A stretch of 8,016 nt of DNA from positions 1 to 8,016 of the forward strand of contig DGXB01000098.1 in the NCBI GenBank assembly GCA_002396205.1, given 5' to 3'. The DNA comes from Bacteroidales bacterium UBA4243. GTDB lineage: Bacteria; Bacteroidota; Bacteroidia; Bacteroidales; F082. This document shows, one piece after another, positions 1 through 4,796 of the stretch. Within the stretch, counting starts at the first letter, position 1; the number at the start of each line of letters is the position of its first letter. The notes beneath the pieces were generated by a model. The model was not told where the DNA came from, did not search any database, and saw nothing but the letters and a program-made list of their open reading frames with translations. A program made the translations under genes and the position numbers.

Positions 1-111
1 TTGGGGAATATTCGGCAAACTGCTACACTTTTTTTTGGGAATATTCGGCAAACAACTACACTTTTTTTGGGGAATATTCGACGAAACACCACACTTTTCT
101 TGGGGAATAAA
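1..111. repeat. 33-bp tandem repeat array, 3.3 copies, open at the left edge
   Basis: Three units with an exact 33-bp period lie at 1-33, 34-66 and 67-99. A partial fourth starts at 100 and diverges after about 10 bases. Each full unit begins TTGGGGAATATTCG (the second has TTTGGG), passes through a variable A/C-rich middle and ends in ACACTTTT plus more T. All three contain the 8-bp palindrome GAATATTC. Because 33 is divisible by 3, a frame stays open on each strand (rightward peptide repeat GNIRQTATLFF, leftward KSVVVCRIFPK), but neither frame has a convincing start or upstream gene in the window. The array lies beyond the terminator of the adjacent gene. It is most simply an intergenic tandem repeat. 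Whether it is transcribed, bound by protein or the end of a repeat protein cannot be decided here. Confidence 0.9.
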
Positions 112-113
112 CC

Positions 114-143
114 AAAAAAAGACCACCAACTTTGGCAGTCTTT
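114..143 (-). terminator. Intrinsic terminator of the leftward PLP synthase gene
   Basis: On the minus strand the arms AAAGACTGCCAA and TTGGTGGTCTTT (plus positions 132-143 and 118-129) pair over 12 positions, two of them G-U, around a very small loop. They are followed by a run of seven U (plus A-run 114-120). The hairpin lies 28 bases past the stop codon of the gene at 171-1430, which is a normal distance. It directly abuts the decayed fourth copy of the 33-bp repeat. Confidence 0.85.
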
Positions 144-170
144 CCTTCAATATTGCGCGGTCACTATCCG

Positions 171-1430
171 TCATTCAATCCTCATGTTCGGGATTTCGGT
201 GCCGTCGTAGTAGCCACGGTCGAGTTTCTCGCGTACTTCCTTGAAGGCATTCAAGGTATAGTTGACGTCATCCATCGTGTGGGCTGCCGTCGGGATGATG
301 CGGAAGATGATCATGCCCTTGGGAATGACGGGATAGGTGATGACCGAGCAGAAGATGCGGTAGTTCTCGCGCAGGTCCATGGCGATGTTGGTGGCCTGCA
401 CCACGTCGCCCTGCACATGCACTGGCGTCACGCAGGCCTCGGCGGGACCGATGTCGAAGCCAAGGTCGCGGAAGCCTTTCTGCAACGAGCGCGTCACCTT
501 CCAAAGCTGTGCACGCAAGGCATCGCCCTCAGCACTGCGGATGATTTCGAGACGTTTCTCACAGCCTTCCACGATGGCCAAAGGCAACGATTTGGCATAC
601 ATCTGCGAGCGCATGTTGTAGCGCAAGAACTCGATGACATACTTCGGGCCAGCCACAAAGCCGCCGATGATGGCCATGGCCTTGGCATAGGCTCCAATGT
701 AGATGTCAATGTCATCCATCACGCCGAAGTGCTCAGACGTGCCACGACCCGTGGGACCCATCACACCGAAGCCATGTGCATCGTCGATGAGGATGCGGAA
801 GTTGTACTTCTTCTTCAGGGCCACGATGCCGGCGAGATCGCCCAAAGCGCCCGTCATGCCATACACGCCCTCGGTAATGACGAGGATGCCGCCACCCGTC
901 TTGGCCACAACTTCGGTAGCGACCTTCAGTTTCTTCTCAAGGTCTTCCATGTTGTTGTGGCGGTACTTGTATTTGTTGCCGATGTGCAAGCGGATGCCAT
1001 CGAGCAGGCAAGCGTGGGCTTCATTGTCGTAAACGATCACGTCGTGCATCGTCGTCAGTGTGTCAATGGTCGAAACGATGCCTTGGTAGCCAAAATTGAA
1101 GAGGTAGGCGGCTTCTTTCTTCTCGAAGTCGGCCAGCTCGTGCTCAAAATGCTCATGCATACGAGTGTGACCCGTCATCATGCGGGCACCCATAGGTGCT
1201 GCGAGGCCGTATTTGGCGGCGGCTTCGGCATCCACGCGACGAATCTCGGGGTGGTTGGCCAAGCCCAAATAGTTGTTCAAGCTCCAGCAGAGCACTTCCC
1301 TGCCGTTGAAAGTCATGCGCGGACCCATCTCGCCTTCCAAGCGCGGAAAAGCGAAATAGCCGTCGGCGCGTTCGCGGTATTGCCCAATCGGACCACCGGA
1401 ATCCTTTGATATTCTTTCAAATATATCCAT
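171..1430 (-). CDS. PLP-dependent alpha-oxoamine synthase (serine palmitoyltransferase / cysteate acyltransferase / KBL-like)
   Basis: Predicted cytosolic fold-type I PLP enzyme of 419 residues. The family joins an amino acid to an acyl thioester with loss of CO2. Seen in the sequence: the NNYLGLANHP segment (52-61); H139 in NEAHACLLDG, which should stack on the cofactor ring; D216 and H219 in IDDAHGFG for the pyridine nitrogen and phenolic oxygen; and K250 in GAYAKAMAIIGGF as the Schiff-base lysine. The residue before the lysine is Ala, where KBL and classical SPT usually have Ser. Length fits the family. I chose ATG 1430 over an in-frame TTG one codon upstream. The substrate is not fixed by sequence: serine plus palmitoyl-CoA/ACP (sphingolipid), cysteate plus acyl-ACP (sulfonolipid) and glycine plus acetyl-CoA are all possible. 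The divergent SDR next door favours a lipid-base role. The family assignment is firm; the substrate is inference. Confidence 0.92.
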   Translation of the reverse strand: MDIFERISKDSGGPIGQYRERADGYFAFPRLEGEMGPRMTFNGREVLCWSLNNYLGLANHPEIRRVDAEAAAKYGLAAPMGARMMTGHTRMHEHFEHELADFEKKEAAYLFNFGYQGIVSTIDTLTTMHDVIVYDNEAHACLLDGIRLHIGNKYKYRHNNMEDLEKKLKVATEVVAKTGGGILVITEGVYGMTGALGDLAGIVALKKKYNFRILIDDAHGFGVMGPTGRGTSEHFGVMDDIDIYIGAYAKAMAIIGGFVAGPKYVIEFLRYNMRSQMYAKSLPLAIVEGCEKRLEIIRSAEGDALRAQLWKVTRSLQKGFRDLGFDIGPAEACVTPVHVQGDVVQATNIAMDLRENYRIFCSVITYPVIPKGMIIFRIIPTAAHTMDDVNYTLNAFKEVREKLDRGYYDGTEIPNMRIE

Positions 1431-1432
1431 CA

Positions 1433-1463
1433 ATTTAAGATTTAAAGATTTAAAGATTCAAAA
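1433..1463 (-). repeat. 8-bp short tandem repeat in the leader of the PLP synthase gene
   Basis: On the plus strand ATTTAAG (1433-1439) is followed by two perfect ATTTAAAG copies (1440-1447, 1448-1455) and a degenerate ATTCAAAA (1456-1463). The array ends three bases upstream of the ATG at 1430. It therefore lies in the expected untranslated leader, between the candidate -7 box and the start codon. It gives an A/U-rich, weakly structured leader, as is common before Bacteroidota genes. A change in copy number would alter the leader length without touching the reading frame. Confidence 0.7.
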
Positions 1464-1474
1464 ATTAGGAGGTA

Positions 1475-1482
1475 CAAAAATA
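1475..1482 (-). promoter_or_regulatory. Candidate -7 box for the PLP synthase gene
   Basis: The minus strand reads TATTTTTG, a full match to the Bacteroidota sigma-factor consensus TAnnTTTG, 44 bases upstream of the ATG at 1430. The nearest TTG that could serve as a -33 element (minus, 1508-1510) is 25 bases away, longer than the usual spacing of about 19-21. Only the -7 half is therefore supported, and matches to such an AT-rich motif arise by chance. Confidence 0.4.
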
Positions 1483-1521
1483 GTAAATATATTGATTATC
1501 CCGACATCAAGGAATTATTTT

Positions 1522-1529
1522 TATCTTTG
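1522..1529 (+). promoter_or_regulatory. Candidate -7 box for the SDR-VOC operon
   Basis: TATCTTTG matches TAnnTTTG exactly and is identical to the -7 box of the promoter at 4056-4085. Transcription would start near 1534-1538, giving a leader of about 50 bases that contains the hairpin at 1540-1572. No TTG lies at the usual -33 distance; the closest upstream one (1492-1494) is 27 bases away. Confidence 0.5.
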
Positions 1530-1539
1530 CAGCCTCATT

Positions 1540-1572
1540 AAAAACGGCCCCTCGACAAGTTCAAGGGCCTTT
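1540..1572 (-). terminator. Terminator-like hairpin in the SDR leader, facing left
   Basis: GGCCC at 1546-1550 pairs with GGGCC at 1565-1569. Inside this a weaker helix (TCGA with TCAA, one mismatch and one bulged C) closes the loop CAAGT. On the minus strand the hairpin runs into five U (plus A-run 1540-1544), the form of an intrinsic terminator reading leftward. On the plus strand only three T follow. No leftward gene lies just upstream of it, so it may shield the PLP synthase promoter from antisense transcripts. It may equally be a structured 5' leader of the SDR mRNA. The function is inference. Confidence 0.4.
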
Positions 1573-1585
1573 ACTGACAAATAAA

Positions 1586-2377
1586 ATGTTAGACCTCAAA
1601 AACAAAACCGCACTCATCACCGGAGGCGGCACAGGCATCGGACAGAGCATTGCACTGCACCTGGCCCAAGAAGGTTGCCACCTCATCCTCACGGGCTTGG
1701 GCATCAACGACCTCAACAAGACCAAGGCGATGTGCGAAAAACTGGGCGTGAAGGCTTGGGCCACCGAGACCCAACTCGATGATTACACTTCCATAGATCG
1801 CCTTTATGACTATGTGATTTCCAACAATTTGAGCATCGACCTTTTCGTGCTCAACGCGGGCATCTCGCAACGCGAAAAGGCTTTCGACACCGACATCAGC
1901 GTGGACGAAAAAATCCTGAAAGTCGACTTCCTCGGCGGGGTCTATCTCGTGAAAAAGTTCAAGGAGATGATTCTGTCGAAAGAACATGTGCAGTTCAGCG
2001 TGACCACTTCCCTATCGGGACTGTTCGGTTTCCCGCTGCGCTCGGCCTATTGCGCGGCCAAGCACGCGCTGTTCGGTTTCTATGAGTCATTGGAGCTGGA
2101 ATACGACAACATCGGCGTCACCTTCCTCATCCCTGGACGCATCAACACGCAAATCAGCAAGAGCGCCCTCCACGGCGACGGTTCAGCCCATGCCAAGATG
2201 GACGCCGGACAAGCCAACGGCTTAGACGTCGAAAAATGCGGTGCCATCGCCGTGCGTGCCATCAAACGACAAAAGCACCGCAAGCTCATCGGGCGCACCG
2301 AGCTACTGATGGCGCATATCCATAAATATTGCTTACCTTTGTATTATAAGCTTTCGAGAAAAATATCGGCAACATGA
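1586..2377 (+). CDS. SDR family NAD(P)-dependent oxidoreductase, candidate 3-keto lipid-base reductase
   Basis: Classical short-chain dehydrogenase of 263 residues. The Rossmann nucleotide motif TGGGTGIG spans 12-19, LNAG spans 89-92, and the catalytic triad is S142 (TSLSG), Y155 and K159 (YCAAK). P183-G184 follow as usual. These residues suggest an active reductase or dehydrogenase. Length and the hydrophobic, basic tail (about 243-260) resemble the DHRS7 / 3-ketosphinganine reductase side of the superfamily, though this group is hard to separate by eye. Placement opposite an alpha-oxoamine synthase suggests that it reduces the 3-keto product to the 3-hydroxy base. The start is ATG 1586, preceded by the A-rich ACAAATAAA typical of Bacteroidota. 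The stop overlaps the next start as ATGA, so the two genes are probably translationally coupled. Confidence 0.92.
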   Translation: MLDLKNKTALITGGGTGIGQSIALHLAQEGCHLILTGLGINDLNKTKAMCEKLGVKAWATETQLDDYTSIDRLYDYVISNNLSIDLFVLNAGISQREKAFDTDISVDEKILKVDFLGGVYLVKKFKEMILSKEHVQFSVTTSLSGLFGFPLRSAYCAAKHALFGFYESLELEYDNIGVTFLIPGRINTQISKSALHGDGSAHAKMDAGQANGLDVEKCGAIAVRAIKRQKHRKLIGRTELLMAHIHKYCLPLYYKLSRKISAT

Positions 2378-3441
2378 ACGAGAAAATCATCTGCGGCATA
2401 CAACAAGTGGGCATCGGCGTGAACGACTTCGTCGAAGCCTGGAAATGGTACTACGACAACTTCGGCTTTGAAATCAAGATTGTCGACGACGAAGGCGTGG
2501 CCGAACGAATGCTTCCCTACACGGGTGGCAAACCCCAGCCCCGTCGTTCGGGGATCGCCGTCAACATCCGTGGCGGCGGTGGCTTCGAGATCTGGCAACC
2601 CAAAGGCCGCGCACTCAACTATTTGAAAGAGCCTGTCAAGCTCGGCGACTTGGGCATCCTCATCGCCAAGGTGAAGTGCCCCGACATCGAGGCGGCCTAC
2701 AACACCTTTATTAATAAGGGCCTCGACATCATCAGCGAAATCTGCACCTCGCCCATCGGGCAGAAGCAGTTCTTCATGAAAGACCCTTACGGCAACCTGT
2801 TCCAGCTCGAACAAGACGATTACGTCTTCATCGACGAGAAGAAACTGACGGGCGGTGCCAACGGTGCCACGCTCGGCGTAAGCGACATCGACAAGTCATT
2901 GCCGTTCTACATGCAACTCCTTGAATACGACAAAATCGTCCTTGACCAAACCGCTGTCTTCGATGACCTGAAGTGCCTTCCTAACGGCGACAAGCCCATG
3001 CGTCGCGTCATTTTGGAACGCTCCAAGCCCATCGAAGGGCCGTTGTGCCGCATCATGGGCACATCGCATCTCGAACTCATCCAAAGCACAGACGGTCCAG
3101 GCAAAAAACTCTACGAAAACCGCTTTTGGGGCGACCCAGGCTTCATTCATCTTTGCTTCGACGTGCGCCACATGGAGGCCGTCAAAGCGCAGGCCGAGGC
3201 CATGGGGCATCCTTTCGTGTGCGACAGCGGCGCCGACTTTGGCATGGGCGACGCCAACGGCCATTTCACCTACGTGGAAGACCCTGACGGCACACTCATC
3301 GAGTTTGTCGAGACCTTCAAGATCCCGATTGCGAAGAAGCTCGGGCTTTACCTCAACCTTGCCAACAAAGACGACCGCAAGCCACTCGGTATCCTGAAGC
3401 TGCTCCGCTTCGCCAAGGTGAAACGCGAGAGCATCAAATGA
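2374..3441 (+). CDS. Two-domain VOC (glyoxalase / dioxygenase-fold) protein
   Basis: A protein of 355 residues with four beta-alpha-beta-beta-beta modules, starting near 8, 91, 164 and 256, which make two VOC domains. Modules 2 and 4 end in the usual KDPYGNLFQLE (136-146) and EDPDGTLIEFVE (302-313). In domain 2, three of the four expected metal-ligand positions are kept: E234, H259 and E310, with Gly at 164. In domain 1 only E72 remains; Q11, I95 and Q144 replace the usual ligands. Domain 2 may therefore be the metal-binding, catalytic half and domain 1 a structural or binding half. The last 40 residues are basic and lie outside the fold. The gene overlaps the SDR by four bases and ends just before a strong terminator, so it is the last gene of the operon. 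The VOC fold is clear; the reaction (epimerase, lyase, dioxygenase or none) is unknown. Confidence 0.88.
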   Translation: MNEKIICGIQQVGIGVNDFVEAWKWYYDNFGFEIKIVDDEGVAERMLPYTGGKPQPRRSGIAVNIRGGGGFEIWQPKGRALNYLKEPVKLGDLGILIAKVKCPDIEAAYNTFINKGLDIISEICTSPIGQKQFFMKDPYGNLFQLEQDDYVFIDEKKLTGGANGATLGVSDIDKSLPFYMQLLEYDKIVLDQTAVFDDLKCLPNGDKPMRRVILERSKPIEGPLCRIMGTSHLELIQSTDGPGKKLYENRFWGDPGFIHLCFDVRHMEAVKAQAEAMGHPFVCDSGADFGMGDANGHFTYVEDPDGTLIEFVETFKIPIAKKLGLYLNLANKDDRKPLGILKLLRFAKVKRESIK

Positions 3442-3469
3442 AAAAAGCCGGCCCAAGGGTCGGCTTTTT
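3442..3469. terminator. Bidirectional intrinsic terminator between convergent operons
   Basis: The arms at 3442-3454 and 3457-3469 pair over 13 positions with one G-U pair; the core is GCCGGCCC with GGGTCGGC. An A5 arm on one side and a T5 arm on the other give a U-tract in each direction. The hairpin begins at the base after the VOC stop codon and lies 18 bases past the stop of the leftward chaperone gene, so it can end both transcripts. Confidence 0.9.
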
Positions 3470-3487
3470 CTTCTTCTATAATCGTTT

Positions 3488-4006
3488 TTATTTGGTGATT
3501 CCCAATTTGGCTTTCACGTCCTTGGTGCAATCAATGGCATCGGTGCCAACATAGACGGCAGCACCCGTAGCCAAGTCGAGGACATAGGTATAGCCCTTTT
3601 CCTTGCCCACCGTGTTGATGGCGTTCTGGATCTTGTCGAGGATAGGCTTCAGGAGTTCGGCACGTTTGGCTTCAAACTCGCCTTCAGCGTTAGACTGGAA
3701 CTGTTGGATGCGGGTCTGGAGGTCGATGATCTCCTTTTCCTTCGACTGTTTCACCAAGTTCGACATCGTGGCTTGGTTGGCCTCATAGTCTTGCATCTTG
3801 GTCTGATACTCCTTGGCCATGGTTTCCAACTGGCTTTGCAGCTCGCCGTAGTATTTCTCCAACGACTTCTCGGCGGTTGCCTTGTCGGGCATGGCATCGA
3901 GGATTTCAGCTGTGTTGACATGGGCAATCTTCACTTGGGCGTTGGCCACACCGCTCATCACGAACAAGGCAATACCCAAAAACAATACTTTGAATACTCT
4001 CTTCAT
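3488..4006 (-). CDS. ompH: Skp/OmpH family periplasmic chaperone, shorter paralogue
   Basis: A protein of 172 residues with a Sec signal peptide (basic MKR, hydrophobic core, cleavage after ANA at 23). The mature part starts with a short beta-strand region (VKIAHVNTAEIL). A long charged alpha-helical coiled coil follows (about 45-135), and the fold closes with the conserved strand segment YTYVLDLATG (139-148). This is the Skp layout: a small trimerisation base with helical arms that hold unfolded outer-membrane proteins in the periplasm. A lone cysteine (C160) lies near the C-terminus. It is the last gene of the leftward cluster and has its own promoter at 4056-4085. Its neighbour at 4096-4743 is a paralogue sharing the same end motif. 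Family is firm; the division of labour between the two copies is unknown. Confidence 0.93.
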   Translation of the reverse strand: MKRVFKVLFLGIALFVMSGVANAQVKIAHVNTAEILDAMPDKATAEKSLEKYYGELQSQLETMAKEYQTKMQDYEANQATMSNLVKQSKEKEIIDLQTRIQQFQSNAEGEFEAKRAELLKPILDKIQNAINTVGKEKGYTYVLDLATGAAVYVGTDAIDCTKDVKAKLGITK

Positions 4007-4055
4007 TTTATTGAATTTTAATTATTTAATCCTAGATTCTGACTCTATTGAGCCG

Positions 4056-4085
4056 CAAAGATACGAATTATTTACGATGCTTCAA
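4056..4085 (-). promoter_or_regulatory. Promoter of the shorter ompH-like gene (TTG-N19-TATCTTTG)
   Basis: On the minus strand a TTG (4085-4083) is followed after 19 bases by TATCTTTG (4063-4056), an exact TAnnTTTG -7 box. Both elements and the spacing fit the Bacteroidota housekeeping promoter. The start of transcription would fall near 4049, giving a leader of about 40 bases. It lies in the 89-base gap after the upstream paralogue, so the last gene can be transcribed independently of uppS and bamA. Confidence 0.7.
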
Positions 4086-4095
4086 GATTATTTCT

Positions 4096-4743
4096 TTATT
4101 TCTTGGGTTTTACCGTCGATCCCTTCGAGCCACCCGATGTGCTACCGGTGTTGCCACCCACTGTTCCTGCACCGGCCTTGCGACGGTCTTCACGACGGAC
4201 GGTTTGCATGACGTTGCCGAGCTGGTCGAGCACGTCGTCGCTCACGTCGTTCTTGTCGGAGGCATAAAGCACCGATGTGCCCGAAGCCAAGTCGAAGATG
4301 AAAGAATAGTTCTTTTGTTGGGCAAGTTCCTTCATGGCGGTGTAGACCTTCTCTTGGATAGGCTGAATCAGTTCGGTGCGCTTTTGGTAAAGTTGACCTT
4401 CTGCACCGAAGTATTGCATCTGCAAGTTCTTGGCTTCCTGTTCCTTGTCGACGATGGCTTGCTCGCGGGCGCGTTTCTGGTCTTCAGAAAGGAGCAGCAT
4501 CTCGGTTTGGTATTTGCTGTACATCTCCGACACCTTGTCGTAAACGGCCTTCACCTCTTTCTGCCATTTGGTCGAAAGGGCGTTCAGCTCTTCCTGCGCG
4601 TCGCCGTATTCAGGAATGTTTTCCATGATGTACTCAGAGTCGACATAGACGATCTTTTGTCCGCCGCCAAGCTGTGCGTTGGCAGTCATGATGCCGCCAC
4701 AAACCAAGGCAGCGGTAAGGATTAAGGTTTTGAATGTTTTCAT
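4096..4743 (-). CDS. ompH: Skp/OmpH family periplasmic chaperone, longer paralogue with low-complexity tail
   Basis: A protein of 215 residues. The signal peptide ends at ANA (23), followed by a Gly-rich spacer and the strand KIVYVDSEYIM (30-40). A long charged coiled coil runs from about 48 to 143, and the closing strand YSFIFDLASG (146-155) matches the paralogue downstream. After residue 185 the chain becomes basic (RREDRRK) and then a Gly/Ser/Thr/Lys low-complexity tail of about 27 residues, which the other copy lacks. The fold indicates a Skp-like holdase for outer-membrane proteins. It lies 50 bases after bamA and is probably on the same transcript. The tail is likely disordered; contact with the cell wall or membrane is only a guess. 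Confidence 0.92.
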   Translation of the reverse strand: MKTFKTLILTAALVCGGIMTANAQLGGGQKIVYVDSEYIMENIPEYGDAQEELNALSTKWQKEVKAVYDKVSEMYSKYQTEMLLLSEDQKRAREQAIVDKEQEAKNLQMQYFGAEGQLYQKRTELIQPIQEKVYTAMKELAQQKNYSFIFDLASGTSVLYASDKNDVSDDVLDQLGNVMQTVRREDRRKAGAGTVGGNTGSTSGGSKGSTVKPKK

Positions 4744-4788
4744 TTTCTTATGCTATTTTGTTCTGTTTATGCCTATCAATAATCGTTC

Positions 4789-4796
4789 CAAAACTA
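4789..4796 (-). promoter_or_regulatory. Weak candidate -7 box before the longer ompH-like gene
   Basis: The minus strand reads TAGTTTTG, a match to TAnnTTTG, overlapping the bamA stop codon and 46 bases upstream of the next ATG. I find no TTG at the -33 distance, and the short gap to bamA already explains expression by read-through, so this may be chance. Confidence 0.2.

Larger units (their letters stand above)
1431..1585. promoter_or_regulatory. Divergent intergenic promoter region
   Basis: This AT-rich gap separates the leftward PLP synthase from the rightward SDR. It holds one candidate -7 box for each direction (1475-1482 minus, 1522-1529 plus), an 8-bp tandem repeat in the leftward leader, and a hairpin in the rightward leader. 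These are listed separately. I see no riboswitch-like fold and no clear operator palindrome. Confidence 0.7.

Noticed and set aside
1..111. CRISPR array
   Set aside because: The units are contiguous 33-bp tandem copies without unique spacers, and no cas gene is present.
1..210. A 69-codon frame running through the 33-bp repeats on the plus strand
   Set aside because: It starts with TTG at the window edge and runs through the terminator into the antisense of the PLP synthase, so a coding role is unsupported inside this window.
132..1409. A 425-codon open frame on the plus strand opposite the PLP synthase
   Set aside because: It is antisense to a gene with clear catalytic motifs. It arises because the gene rarely uses codons whose complements are stops, and the translation is His/Val/Asp-rich without any family motif.
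1492..1584. A TTG-started frame of about 30 codons ending one base before the SDR start, with AGGAGGT at 1466-1473 upstream
   Set aside because: It covers the predicted -7 box and the hairpin, begins with TTG, and the AGGAGGT is 19 bases away. Bacteroidota rarely rely on such sites, so it is most likely chance.
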